A stretch of 64,000 nt of DNA from Pectobacterium cacticida (GCF_036885195.1 NZ_CP133656.1:2356001-2420000); one strand, 5' to 3'. Counted from the stretch's first letter, positions 43,589 to 52,772 are shown. Program-made: numbers and translations. The notes: a model not told the origin generated them from the letters alone.

Positions 43589-44527
43589 ATGCATCTGGAT
43601 TTACGGCAATTGCGCAATTTTCTTGCGCTAGTCGAACATGGGAGTTTCGTGCAGGCCGCGGAAGCGGTCTGCCTGTCGCAATCAGCATTCAGCCGCAGCA
43701 TTCAGGCGCTGGAACAAACGATGGGGCATCCGCTTATCGATCGTCAGAGCCGTCGCTTTGCGCTGACGTGGCAAGGTAATACGCTGTTGCCGTTTGCCCG
43801 ACGCATGCAGGAGTTGTCTTGGGAACTGATGGCCGACATGCGGCAGATCAGCGAGGCGCAGGAAGGTGAGCTGACGTTTGGTTGTGGCCCAGCCCCCTCT
43901 ACCACGCTGATCCCCAAGGCGGTCGCACATTTCCATGCCCTGCGCCCACGCGCCAGAGTCACCTACAGCGTGGATAACTGGCAGTCTCTGCGTGAGCGAC
44001 TGTTGGCCGACGAATGGCCTTTTATCGTTGCCGATACCTGGCAGGCCGAAATGGAAACCCATTTCCACGTGCAGCCATTAAACCAGCAGCGCTGCTTCTT
44101 TATCTGCCACTCTTCACACCCGCTGGCACAGCAGGCAACCGTGACGCCTGACGATCTGTTGCGCTTTCCGCTTGCTTCCCCTTTTATGCCCGTCGGTATG
44201 CGCAAGGTGCTGGCCGCCTTAACGCGCCAGCCCGATTATCGTCCACAGATTCAGTGTGACCATATCTATTCCGTCTTCAGTATCCTGCGGCATACACAGG
44301 CTATCGGCTTCGCCAGTGAGGACGGCTTCGCACTAGGACGATTAAGCCACCAATTGGTAGAAATCCCGCTGACGGGAACACTGCAGGAATGGAGAAACAT
44401 GCAAACCCGTTTCGGCATTGTCACCTGTTTGCAGAGAACGCTGCCACCGCTGGCTGAACTGATGATTGACGCTATTCTGGCGCAGGACAAACTGCGCTCA
44501 CCCGCTTCAGCGGTGCAAACACGGTGA
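43589..44527 (+). CDS. LysR-family regulator of the sulfur-type locus
   Basis: The 312-residue protein has the N-terminal winged HTH (LRQLRNFLALVEHGSFVQAAEAVCLSQSAFSRSIQALE) and a C-terminal effector domain of the periplasmic-binding fold (about 95-300). I use ATG 43589; a frame extending to 43556 is possible. Its neighbour on the opposite strand is the ABC binding-protein gene, whose stop faces this stop. It probably regulates the sulfonate/arylsulfotransferase genes (inferred from position). In sulfur systems such regulators often sense sulfate or cysteine intermediates. Confidence 0.88.
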   Translation: MHLDLRQLRNFLALVEHGSFVQAAEAVCLSQSAFSRSIQALEQTMGHPLIDRQSRRFALTWQGNTLLPFARRMQELSWELMADMRQISEAQEGELTFGCGPAPSTTLIPKAVAHFHALRPRARVTYSVDNWQSLRERLLADEWPFIVADTWQAEMETHFHVQPLNQQRCFFICHSSHPLAQQATVTPDDLLRFPLASPFMPVGMRKVLAALTRQPDYRPQIQCDHIYSVFSILRHTQAIGFASEDGFALGRLSHQLVEIPLTGTLQEWRNMQTRFGIVTCLQRTLPPLAELMIDAILAQDKLRSPASAVQTR

Positions 44528-44539
44528 GCGCCTACATGA

Positions 44540-45685
44540 TTATTTCACGGGATTGCCGCTAGCGTCATACACCGGCCAATTTGACGCCAGTCCTTTGGCC
44601 TTCAATGCCCGATCGGCAAACTCGCCAGCAAACCAGTCGCTGGCTGAAAACGAGTTGCGAATGAGTCCGGCGGCTTTCGCCCGCTCTATGCTGTCCTGCA
44701 AGCTGCTAAGCAGGAACGGATCGAGACGTGGCGAGCTTTGAAACGGGAGATCTTCCGCTTTCAGCTCTTCCTGAAAGATCGCCTGCGGGATCTGGCTCTG
44801 CTCTGCCATAAGCGCGGTATAGTCCGGCAGGTGCTGCGCCTCGCCGATCCACCGCGCATTGTCCACCAGCACATTGACCAGTTGCTGCGTCGTGCCTGGA
44901 TAGCGGTCGATAAAGTCCTGCGTCGCCAGCACCGCAGCCTGCGTGGTGTTCGGCCAGCCCAGCGCCCGGCTGGTGGTTACAATATTGATGCCCTGCTTAC
45001 GCAGCGCCAGTAGAGAAACACCACCCCATACCGCATCCACGCGTCTGGCCGCCAACGCGGCCTTGCCCGCCGTCCAGTCCAGATTGATGACCCGCACGTC
45101 GCGCTCATTTAATCCAACGCTTTTAATCGCGCGCTCAAACGATAGCTGATCGGCCGTTCCCTTGTAGACGGCAATCCGCTTACCGCGTAAATCCTCAATG
45201 CGTTGAATACCCGATTCCGGCGTCGCCGCCAGGTAAGAGTTAGCGCCGCGCGATCCCACCAGCACCCGTGTCGGCAATCCCCCTGCCCGACCAATAATGG
45301 CTGCCAGATCGCCCAAATACACCACATCCAATTGCCTGTTCGCCAGCGCCTCGTTTATCGCCGGGCCCGCGCCTTTAAAGAACGACCATCGAATCTTGAT
45401 GCCCTGCGGTTCAAATTCTTTCTCCAGTTGCTTTTGAATATGCGCCAACCCCAACGGCCCGCGGATAAAGGGTTTACTGCCCGCGCTTTGGTCCGGCAAA
45501 CCAATGCGAATCTCTGTCGGCTTCTGTGCATCCTGTGGGGTCGCATCGTTTGCCTGAACGGTCGATGCGATTAGCGCAGCGCTCATCAGCAAAGCACAAC
45601 CAATGAATCTATGCAGCCCCTGCCGCCAGCGAGAAGAGAAGGTTACCGATAAAATCATTATCGATGGGATTGATGGTTGGTGCAT
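44540..45685 (-). CDS. ABC transporter substrate-binding protein, aliphatic-sulfonate type (SsuA-like)
   Basis: This periplasmic protein of about 381 residues has a signal peptide (hydrophobic about 22-40, cleavage after VQA) and the SsuA/TauA-type fold with IRIGLPDQSAGSKPF, LGLAHIQKQLEKEFEPQG and IDLRGKRIAVYKGTA-like motifs. I place the start at ATG 45685 behind GAGGA. It is read divergently from the permease gene across a gap of about 240 bases, an arrangement that lets one control region serve both. The substrate is probably a sulfonate or sulfate ester, inferred from the neighbouring arylsulfotransferase. Confidence 0.88.
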   Translation of the reverse strand: MHQPSIPSIMILSVTFSSRWRQGLHRFIGCALLMSAALIASTVQANDATPQDAQKPTEIRIGLPDQSAGSKPFIRGPLGLAHIQKQLEKEFEPQGIKIRWSFFKGAGPAINEALANRQLDVVYLGDLAAIIGRAGGLPTRVLVGSRGANSYLAATPESGIQRIEDLRGKRIAVYKGTADQLSFERAIKSVGLNERDVRVINLDWTAGKAALAARRVDAVWGGVSLLALRKQGINIVTTSRALGWPNTTQAAVLATQDFIDRYPGTTQQLVNVLVDNARWIGEAQHLPDYTALMAEQSQIPQAIFQEELKAEDLPFQSSPRLDPFLLSSLQDSIERAKAAGLIRNSFSASDWFAGEFADRALKAKGLASNWPVYDASGNPVK

Positions 45686-45922
45686 ACGGTTTTCCTCAAT
45701 ATTCGTGTCATCTGCCATGAAAACTAACGAACCGTCTGCATCAGGCTTAAATAACATTTACAGGTTTGTTCAGCGGAAAAAAGCATAAATCAGCGCGGGC
45801 GGGCACGGGCGGCGCATATGCATTTCTTGCACGGTGACCATCGCTTTATTGCATTGGCGTTTAAGACTAAAACCTGTTTTTTATTCCCTATTCATCCAAC
45901 CGTGATGCTTTCGTGGAATAAA

Positions 45923-47536
45923 ATGAATAAGTCGATACTGCTGAAAAAAAACGCGAACGTCTGGCCTCTTCTACCGACAGCACGGACCTATTCTCTTATC
46001 GCGTCAATAATGGTTCCGCTTGTAGTACCACTAATCGTGCCGCTGGCGCTGCTGGCGCTGTGGTATATCAGCACCCACTACGGCTGGATGCCTACCCAGA
46101 TTCTCCCTGCCCCCAACGTCGTCGCTAACACCGCCGTCGAACTCTGGCACAACGATCTCCTGCCGCAGCTCTTTATCAGCCTGCAACGATTAGCCAGCGG
46201 TCTGCTGGCAGGCTTACTGGCGGGAACACTGCTCGGTGCGCTCATGGGGGTCTCACACCGCGCCGAACATCTGCTGCATCCGACGGTATACGCGCTGGCA
46301 CAGATCCCGACGCTGGGCTGGATCCCGCTATTTATGGTGCTGTTTGGCATTGATGACGGCTTAAAACTGGCGGTCATCATCAAGGCGGTAATTATCCCGG
46401 TGACGTTGCATACGCAAACGGGTGTGCGCAACGTGCCGCATGCGCTACAGGAAGTCGCCCGCACGCTGCGCCTGCCGTGGCATCAGCGCCTCATCAAATT
46501 GATATTGCCCGCCGCACTCCCCACCTGGCTAACCGGCTTACGGCTGGCGCTTTCGCAGGCATGGTTATCGCTGATTGTGGTCGAACTGCTGGCGTCGTCT
46601 CAGGGCATTGGCTATCTGCTGGTATGGGGACGCCAACTGTTTCAACTGGATATCGTGTTTGTCTGCATCGCCGTAATAGGTCTGACGGGGCTGACGATGG
46701 AGTGGACAATCAATCAGTTGGAACGTCGTCTGGTCTTCTGGCCACATCCGCCGCTCAGTCGCTTAACCATTATGCCGTCTCGCCGTTTATCCGCGCTGGT
46801 TTTCCCATTCCTGCTTCTGCTGCTCTGGCAACAGGCTAGCCGTTTTGGCTGGATCGATCCGTTACTCCTGCCCTCTCCCGCAGACATGTGGCACATGTTA
46901 CAGCAAGGCGTCCGCGACGGTTCGCTTACTGAGGCAATGCAGGCCAGCCTGACTCGTGCGCTCGCCGGTGCGGTATGCGGCATTATCGCTGGCCTCGTAG
47001 GCGGCGTACTACTGGGGCTAAACGCCACCAGCGACGCCCTTTTTACGCCCACGGTCGCGACGCTACGCCAGATCGCGCTGTTTGCCTGGCTACCGCTGCT
47101 GACCGCCTGGGTTGGCAACGATGAAGCCGGGAAAATCACCTTTGTCGCTCTGGCTTCCTTCTTTCCTATGCTGGTAGCCAGCCACCGCGGTATCCGCCAG
47201 CGTTCGCTGGCCTTACAGGAAGTCGCACAGGTGTTACAGCTCCGTCTCTCAACCCGTCTGAGGGTGCTGATTCTGCCGGGTGCTGCTCCCGCCATCTTCG
47301 CGGGTTTTCGTCTGTCGCTGATTTACGCCTGGCTTGGCACCATCGGCGCGGAATATTTCATGTCATCCGGTACGGGGATCGGCAGCCTGATGATCAACGC
47401 CCAACAGTTACTGGATATGCCCCTGATTATCAGCGGCATGCTGTTGATTGGATTAACAGGCGCGGTATTCGACCGCGTTGGATTAGGTCTGGAACAGCGG
47501 ATGACGCGTTGGCGTTCCGCAGGAGAAATCGCATGA
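45923..47536 (+). CDS. Fused double ABC permease, sulfonate/taurine type
   Basis: The 537-residue protein contains two consecutive copies of the SsuC/TauC-type permease, each about 250 residues. Each copy has a central EAA-like loop: LQEVARTLRLPWHQRLIKLILPAALPT in the first and LQEVAQVLQLRLSTRLRVLILPGAAPA in the second. Standard permeases of this family are about 260 residues and work as dimers, so this fusion can form the whole channel alone. I choose ATG 45923 (GGAA upstream); ATG 45905 and a longer frame to 45818 are possible. It overlaps the ATPase gene by four bases. Confidence 0.9.
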   Translation: MNKSILLKKNANVWPLLPTARTYSLIASIMVPLVVPLIVPLALLALWYISTHYGWMPTQILPAPNVVANTAVELWHNDLLPQLFISLQRLASGLLAGLLAGTLLGALMGVSHRAEHLLHPTVYALAQIPTLGWIPLFMVLFGIDDGLKLAVIIKAVIIPVTLHTQTGVRNVPHALQEVARTLRLPWHQRLIKLILPAALPTWLTGLRLALSQAWLSLIVVELLASSQGIGYLLVWGRQLFQLDIVFVCIAVIGLTGLTMEWTINQLERRLVFWPHPPLSRLTIMPSRRLSALVFPFLLLLLWQQASRFGWIDPLLLPSPADMWHMLQQGVRDGSLTEAMQASLTRALAGAVCGIIAGLVGGVLLGLNATSDALFTPTVATLRQIALFAWLPLLTAWVGNDEAGKITFVALASFFPMLVASHRGIRQRSLALQEVAQVLQLRLSTRLRVLILPGAAPAIFAGFRLSLIYAWLGTIGAEYFMSSGTGIGSLMINAQQLLDMPLIISGMLLIGLTGAVFDRVGLGLEQRMTRWRSAGEIA

Positions 47537-48342
47537 CATCCACTCCCCTTGAAGTGCCGCCACCGGTGGTGCAGTTCGATCGCTTGCGTAAGCAGTTTCG
47601 CGTACAGGGCGAAGCGCTGACGGTAATTGAGGATTTTTCTCTGTCGATTTACAGCGGTGAGCTGGTCGCCATTGTCGGCAGCAGCGGCTGCGGCAAATCT
47701 ACGCTGTTACGTATGTTGGTCGGTCTGGACAACGACTATCAGGGACGCGTGCTGGTTGAAGGGCAAACCGTGCGTGGTATCGGACGCGAGCGCGGCATGG
47801 TGTTTCAGGAACCGCGCCTGTTTCCGTGGCTGACGGTACGGCAAAACATCGCGCTCGGGCTAGCGAATGAGGCGATCGATAGCAAAGCGCGGAAACGCCT
47901 GATCGACCACTTTATTCAGCTTATGCACTTGCAGGATTTTGCCGACGCCCTACCCGCCCAGCTCTCCGGCGGCATGGCGCAACGTGTCGCGATCGCGCGG
48001 GGTCTGGTCGCCAATCCACGCATCTTAATGCTGGATGAGCCTTTCGGCGCGCTGGACGCCCTAACGCGCCAGCAGATGCAGCAAGAGCTACACCGTATTC
48101 ATCAGGCCGAGGGCACCACCACGCTGCTGGTCACCCACGATGTCGAAGAAGCCGTCTATCTCGCCGATCGCGTCGTCGTACTGGCACCGCGACCAGGTCG
48201 TATCCGCCAGATTGCGACAATTTCTCTGCCGCATCCGCGCCAGCGTGACAGCCACGATTTTCACCAGCAATGCAGCGAGTTGCTCGCACTGCTGACCCAG
48301 CCCGACGATACCGCGGCCGCTTTCTCTTCTCTGAACTCGTAA
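47533..48342 (+). CDS. ABC transporter ATPase, sulfonate/taurine type (SsuB-like)
   Basis: The 269-residue protein powers the importer. It has Walker A GSSGCGKS, the Q-loop MVFQEPRLFPWL, the signature LSGGMAQRVAIAR, Walker B ILMLDEPFGALD and the switch His in LVTHDVEEA. The PRLFPW pattern is typical of SsuB/TauB. ATG 47533 has GGAG upstream and overlaps the permease stop (ATGA). It is 16 bases upstream of the arylsulfotransferase gene. Confidence 0.95.
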   Translation: MTSTPLEVPPPVVQFDRLRKQFRVQGEALTVIEDFSLSIYSGELVAIVGSSGCGKSTLLRMLVGLDNDYQGRVLVEGQTVRGIGRERGMVFQEPRLFPWLTVRQNIALGLANEAIDSKARKRLIDHFIQLMHLQDFADALPAQLSGGMAQRVAIARGLVANPRILMLDEPFGALDALTRQQMQQELHRIHQAEGTTTLLVTHDVEEAVYLADRVVVLAPRPGRIRQIATISLPHPRQRDSHDFHQQCSELLALLTQPDDTAAAFSSLNS

Positions 48343-48358
48343 ATACTGGAGCATCATT

Positions 48359-50149
48359 ATGGGACACCCTTCCGTCTATCCGACCGGCACGACGATTTAC
48401 AACCCGGAAAAAGCCTGGGGCGGCTACACCGTCTTTCAGGCGCTGGAACGCGGCGCGGTACTGGTCGATATGAACGGCACCGAACTACGCCTGTGGGAAG
48501 GCTTGCGAGGTTTCCCCAACAAAATTTTGCCCGGCGGTTACATCCTCGGGCACAGCGGTGAGCGCGATCCGCGCTACGGCATGCAGGACATGGTCGATCT
48601 GATTCAGGTGGATTGGGACGGCAACGTCGTCTGGAAATTCAACGGCTATGAACACATTACCGATCCCGATCTCCCGCCAGAATGGATGGCGCGCGTCCAT
48701 CATGACTACCAACGCAGCGGTAACCCGGTCGGCTATTACGCACCGGGACAAGAGCCACAGTCGATTGGCGGCAACACGCTACTGCTGGCGCATACCAATC
48801 TGCATAACGAACGGATCAGCGACAAACTGCTGCTCGACGACACTATCATTGAGGTGGACTGGGAAGGTAACATCTTATGGGAATGGCGTTGCAGCGATCA
48901 TTTTGACGAGTTGGGCTTTGACGACGATGCGAAAACCGCGCTGTACAACAATCCTAACCTGCGCAAAAGCGGCGGCGGCATGGGCGACTGGATGCACATC
49001 AACGCCATGTCGGCACTCGGCCCCAACCCGTGGTTCGATCAGGGCGATACCCGTTTCCACCCGGATAACATTATCTGGGACGCCCGCGAATCCAACATCA
49101 TCGCCATCATCGACAAACAGAGTGGCAATATCGTCTGGCAGCTTGGTCCTAATTACAACACGCCTGAACTCAAACATCTTGGCTGGATTATCGGCCAGCA
49201 TCATGCGCATATGGTCCCGGCAGGCTTGCCGGGCGCGGGTAATATTCTGGTGTTTGATAACGGCGGCTGGGCAGGCTACGGCGCGCCCAATCCGGCCTCT
49301 GCCGACGGCGTGAAAAACGCCTGGCGGGACTATTCTCGCGTGCTGGAAATCAACCCGGTAACGCTGGATATTGTCTGGCGCTATTCGCCCTACGAAGCAG
49401 GCATCCCACACCCGACCGACGCGTTCCGTTTTTATAGCCCGTACATCAGTAATATTCAGCGCCTGCCGAACGGCAATACGCTGATTAACGAAGGCGCCAA
49501 CGGTCGATTGTTTGAAGTCACTGTCGATCACGAGATCGTCTGGGAGTTTATTTCTCCCTACTGGGGTAAAACGGTGAATACCAACATGGTGTATCGCGCC
49601 TATCGCGTGCCCTACGAGTGGGTACCACAGTTGCCGCGTCCACAGGAAACGCCAGTGATCGCCCCCGACAACACGCAACTACGTCAACCAGGCGCCGCCG
49701 CCCCCGGCTTCGCCAGCGTGGTGCGCATTGAGGGCACACGGCCTTACCAAAAGAGCGGCGATGCCCTGTGCGTCGCAACCGATAGCGAAGACCTCAAACG
49801 CAGTCCGAAGCTCTTTGTCGTCAACCGCGAGCGTTTTGCTGCACAGACCGCTGACGACTGGCCTGAACTGGCAGCCCAACAAGGCCCACAGTTGCTGCTG
49901 GTCGGCGCGGAACGCTGTGTCCACTGCAAAAGCCTCTACCGCCAGTTGGAAACGATTCTGGATAACGAGGCATACCGCCACTTGCCGAGCCATTATCTGG
50001 ATGCCGATCGTCACAGTGCGCTGGCGGAGCAACTGGCGGTCAGAACATTGCCGACCCTGCTATGGATCGAAAAGGGTGGAGAACGGGATCGCTTGAGCGG
50101 CGCACAGCAACCCGAACGCCTACGCCAGTGGCTGGCCGCACAACGCTAA
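48359..50149 (+). CDS. Arylsulfotransferase-like protein fused to a thioredoxin-like domain
   Basis: Residues about 1-440 form an arylsulfate-sulfotransferase-type beta propeller with repeated DWDGNVVWKF-like blades and conserved His residues (HHDYQ, LLLAHTNLHN, GQHHAHM, PHPTD). Such enzymes move sulfuryl groups between phenols through a His intermediate. Residues about 480-595 are a thioredoxin-like domain with the redox motif CVHC (520-523) and the cis-Pro in RTLPTLLW. No signal peptide is visible, unlike periplasmic E. coli-type ASST, so it acts in the cytoplasm. It is the last gene of the ABC operon. The substrate is unknown. Confidence 0.88.
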   Translation: MGHPSVYPTGTTIYNPEKAWGGYTVFQALERGAVLVDMNGTELRLWEGLRGFPNKILPGGYILGHSGERDPRYGMQDMVDLIQVDWDGNVVWKFNGYEHITDPDLPPEWMARVHHDYQRSGNPVGYYAPGQEPQSIGGNTLLLAHTNLHNERISDKLLLDDTIIEVDWEGNILWEWRCSDHFDELGFDDDAKTALYNNPNLRKSGGGMGDWMHINAMSALGPNPWFDQGDTRFHPDNIIWDARESNIIAIIDKQSGNIVWQLGPNYNTPELKHLGWIIGQHHAHMVPAGLPGAGNILVFDNGGWAGYGAPNPASADGVKNAWRDYSRVLEINPVTLDIVWRYSPYEAGIPHPTDAFRFYSPYISNIQRLPNGNTLINEGANGRLFEVTVDHEIVWEFISPYWGKTVNTNMVYRAYRVPYEWVPQLPRPQETPVIAPDNTQLRQPGAAAPGFASVVRIEGTRPYQKSGDALCVATDSEDLKRSPKLFVVNRERFAAQTADDWPELAAQQGPQLLLVGAERCVHCKSLYRQLETILDNEAYRHLPSHYLDADRHSALAEQLAVRTLPTLLWIEKGGERDRLSGAQQPERLRQWLAAQR

Positions 50150-50162
50150 CTCCCCTCTAAAT

Positions 50163-50187
50163 GCGATCTCGCTTCCAGTGAGATCGC
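50163..50187 (+). terminator. Hairpin after the arylsulfotransferase gene
   Basis: GCGATCTC and GAGATCGC form an 8-bp perfect stem with a nine-base loop, starting 14 bases after the stop codon. A weak U-run (TCTAT) follows. It likely ends the ABC-arylsulfotransferase transcript. Confidence 0.6.
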
Positions 50188-50236
50188 TCTATCCATCCAC
50201 CGCCTCTTGCACAAATGCCTCAATTTGCGGTGATTT

Positions 50237-50450
50237 ATATCCGGCTTAAAAAATTATGCAGCGGTGGACGTGGCCGCCGAGTGAGCGGCATGGATGCCGC
50301 GAAAGCCAGTACCGCGCCGGGAGCGCGTCACTGGCGGCTTGACTAGCGGTCATGGGCACCGATGGCACCGCGCAGCGGCATAATTTAGCCGGAAGCCAGG
50401 GTTCTCAGGGCGACGGCAACTGAGCGCCCTGAGTCGGGCGCATGTTCGGT
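50237..50450. repeat. Strongly folded intergenic repeat element
   Basis: Outer inverted repeats (CCGGCTTAAAAAATTATGC near 50241 and GCATAATTTAGCCGG at about 50378-50392) enclose smaller hairpins. These include GCGGCAT-GG-ATGCCGC and CCAGTaCCGCGC with GCGCGtcACTGG. A further stem, CAGGCG-like GGGCG/CGCCC, follows near 50407-50433. The base composition is GC-rich and structured. I recognise it as resembling mobile or repeat sequences that accompany Rpn genes in soft-rot bacteria, but have not confirmed this. Confidence 0.6.
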
Positions 50451-50538
50451 ATCAAAGATGAATAGCAACAGTGCAGCGCACGAAACCATCTCTGAATCTT
50501 CATAGAAATGTGATCAAAGGGCGGCGATACACCGAGAT

Positions 50539-50928
50539 ATGCTGGAACTGGCACAGGATATCGGCCTATTATTTGAGCGCTGGCAGGTACCGCTGCCACA
50601 AAAAAGAGCGATACTGTTTTACATCGCGCGGAGCGGCAATACCTCAAAGCCAGCAGAGTTTATTGAGGCTGTCGCACAATCTCTGTCAACGGATCGGGAG
50701 GCGATCATGACCATCGCACAGCAGCTTGAGAAAATCGGATTTGAAAAAGGCATCAAACATGGCATGCAGCAGGGGATACAGCGTGGGATGGAGCAAGGTA
50801 TGAAAGCCAGTGCCCGAAACATTGCTCGTCAGCTTCTGCTAAGCGGTATGGAACCTGTACAGGTCAGTGAGATTACCCAACTGAGCGCTGAGGAACTGGC
50901 ACAGCTTATTGATTCACCAAGTGAGTAA
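50539..50928 (+). pseudogene. C-terminal remnant of an Rpn-family nuclease/transposase
   Basis: The 129-residue frame matches only the C-terminal part of the Rpn (YhgA-like, PD-(D/E)XK) recombination-promoting nucleases. Typical features are the LPQKRAILFYIARSG stretch, then repeated GMQQGIQRGMEQGMK turns and a final LLLSGMEPVQVSEITQLSAEEL. Intact proteins are about 300 residues. The frame upstream meets a stop (TAG at 50503), and the nuclease core with its catalytic Asp/Glu/Lys is missing. It is most likely a decayed remnant. Confidence 0.8.
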
Positions 50929-51061
50929 ACTCTAAAGTTAGTCCGCGCTTCTCTACAATTATTCTTCCTCCCTCTTTCATTATCGACGCTGTCGATTAAG
51001 ACGGCATCGATGTGCCAATTTATACCCGCTGCATCACATTTCCTTTGCATCATTTTGCTGT

Positions 51062-51084
51062 AATTTGTTATGTTATTACATATC
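51062..51084 (+). promoter_or_regulatory. Zur-box-like operator upstream of the opine/peptide-type ABC operon
   Basis: TGTTATG-T-TATTACA-TATC (51066-51084) matches the enterobacterial Zur consensus (GAAATGTTATANTATAACATTTC) at about 16 of 22 defined positions, with 6 of 7 in each half core. It lies about 30 bases upstream of the ATPase ATG, a usual position for repression. Zinc control is inferred only from this match. Confidence 0.45.
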
Positions 51085-51111
51085 AATTTACAGCAACCGT
51101 ATACGTTAACC

Positions 51112-51939
51112 ATGATTAACTGTAACAGACACTCCGACGCCATCCTTCAGGTAGAGAACCTTCGCCTGTCTATAGGGAAAGAAACCAACGTCAGCGAGGT
51201 CAGTTTTACGCTGTTCGAAGGTGAACGTGTCTGTTTACTCGGGGCCTCCGGTTCGGGCAAATCCCTCACCGCCAAAGCCGTTATCGGTACGCTGCCAGCG
51301 GGTTGCACGATTAGCGGCAGCATTCGGGTCAATGGCGAAGAGGTGGGCCAATTGAAAGCGCAGGCCCGCCCGCAGACTGGCCGCGCCTCTGCCGTGTTCC
51401 AGGACTCGGCAACGGCGCTGAATCCCCTTATGCCATTGGGAAAACAGCTGTCACTGGCATTGAAAATGAGCTCTTCCGCCGAACTTTCCGCACTGCTTAG
51501 CGCCATGCAGATGGATGACATTCCCAACCTGTTGCGGCGCTATCCTGCCGAATTGTCCGGCGGTCAGCGCCAGCGCATTTGTATTACCCTGGCGCTGCTC
51601 GGCAAGACACGTCTGCTGGTGGCTGACGAGCCCACTACCGCGCTGGATGTCATTACTCAGCAGCAGGTATTGCAGATCTTACAGGAACGTAGCGTGCAGC
51701 CGGATGCCCCCGCCCTGCTGTTTATTACGCATGATATCGCCGTTGCCGCCCGACTCTGTCAACGCGGTCTGGTGATGGAAAACGGCCAGATCGTCGAATC
51801 CGGTGATATGTGGCAGTTGCTGAATACGCCCCGACATCCTTACACGCGCCGTCTGGTTGCGGCGGCCCGTCGCGCTGATGATATTTTATCGACCGCGAGG
51901 CAACAGCCTTTACCACTTGCCGGAGCGCTCGCCGGATGA
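51112..51939 (+). CDS. ABC ATPase, peptide/nickel/opine type (first subunit)
   Basis: The 275-residue ATPase has Walker A GASGSGKS, a Q-loop (VFQDSATALNPLMPLG), the signature LSGGQRQRICI, Walker B LLVADEPTTALD and the switch His in FITHDIAVA. The ALNP element marks the DppD/OppD/NikD family. It lacks the C-terminal oligopeptide extension with conserved Cys found in OppD. I use ATG 51112; the frame extends to 51070. The stop overlaps the next ATPase start by four bases. Confidence 0.92.
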   Translation: MINCNRHSDAILQVENLRLSIGKETNVSEVSFTLFEGERVCLLGASGSGKSLTAKAVIGTLPAGCTISGSIRVNGEEVGQLKAQARPQTGRASAVFQDSATALNPLMPLGKQLSLALKMSSSAELSALLSAMQMDDIPNLLRRYPAELSGGQRQRICITLALLGKTRLLVADEPTTALDVITQQQVLQILQERSVQPDAPALLFITHDIAVAARLCQRGLVMENGQIVESGDMWQLLNTPRHPYTRRLVAAARRADDILSTARQQPLPLAGALAG

Positions 51940-52772
51940 ACCACCACCTGCATGCGGTTTCCACACCGTTTTTAAGCCTCGAACATGTCAGCCGCTATCG
52001 CCAGACATCGTGTTTACCGTGGCAAAAAATCGATCCTGCCGGTGCGATTTTTCACGATCTGTCGCTGACGATGCAACAACATGAACGCGTCGGGCTGGTT
52101 GGCGCTTCCGGCTGTGGTAAATCCACGCTGCTAAAAACCCTGTTGGCGCTTGAAGCGCCGGAGCGTGGCTCCGTGTACTGCGACGGCAACCTGATTAAGC
52201 CGGGCTCGGTACGTTCGCTGATTTGGTATCGCCGCCGCGTCCAGTATATTCCGCAGGATCCGGCAGGCTCGCTCGCGCCACGCCAGCGTGTTGCCGATCT
52301 TCTCACCGAGCCGCTGAAACGGCTCAGTGCTAATGGCAGTTGGCGCGCCAATGAAAATCATTCGACCCGCCTGCGTGAAGTCATGGATCAGGTGGGGTTG
52401 AGCACCACGCTTCTGAGCAATGTCGCCGGGCAGCTTTCCGGCGGCCAGGCACAACGTGTCGCGCTGGCGCGAGCGCTGATGGTCCAACCCGCGTTTTTAG
52501 TGGCGGATGAGCCTGTCAGCGGCCTGGATTTGCCGTTGCGCGAACAGATTAAGGCGCTGCTTCAACAGATCACCGAACAAAACAAGATGGGTTTGCTAAT
52601 GGTATCGCACGATATTTCCATCCTGGCCGGATTGTGCGACAGGATGCTGGTCATGAACGATGGCTGCATCATTGAAGATCGTCCTACCGCCGAGGTACTG
52701 GCCTCACCGCAACAGGCGCACACTGCCCGCCTGTTGCAGGCCGTACCCGCGCTGTCGACGTCAGGCTATTAG
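51936..52772 (+). CDS. ABC ATPase, peptide/nickel/opine type (second subunit)
   Basis: The 278-residue ATPase has Walker A GASGCGKS, the Q-loop YIPQDPAGSLAPRQRV, signature LSGGQAQRVAL, Walker B FLVADEPVSGLD and the switch His in MVSHDISIL. It is of the DppF/OppF/NikE type, completing a heterodimeric motor with the upstream ATPase. The frame at about 52014-52060 shows a Cys/Trp pattern not diagnostic of any substrate. It overlaps the first ATPase gene (ATGA). Confidence 0.92.
   Translation: MNHHLHAVSTPFLSLEHVSRYRQTSCLPWQKIDPAGAIFHDLSLTMQQHERVGLVGASGCGKSTLLKTLLALEAPERGSVYCDGNLIKPGSVRSLIWYRRRVQYIPQDPAGSLAPRQRVADLLTEPLKRLSANGSWRANENHSTRLREVMDQVGLSTTLLSNVAGQLSGGQAQRVALARALMVQPAFLVADEPVSGLDLPLREQIKALLQQITEQNKMGLLMVSHDISILAGLCDRMLVMNDGCIIEDRPTAEVLASPQQAHTARLLQAVPALSTSGY

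Noticed and set aside
48875..49678. Long minus-strand frame within the arylsulfotransferase gene
   Set aside because: Antisense to a gene with clear motifs. Long shadow frames are common in GC-rich coding sequence.
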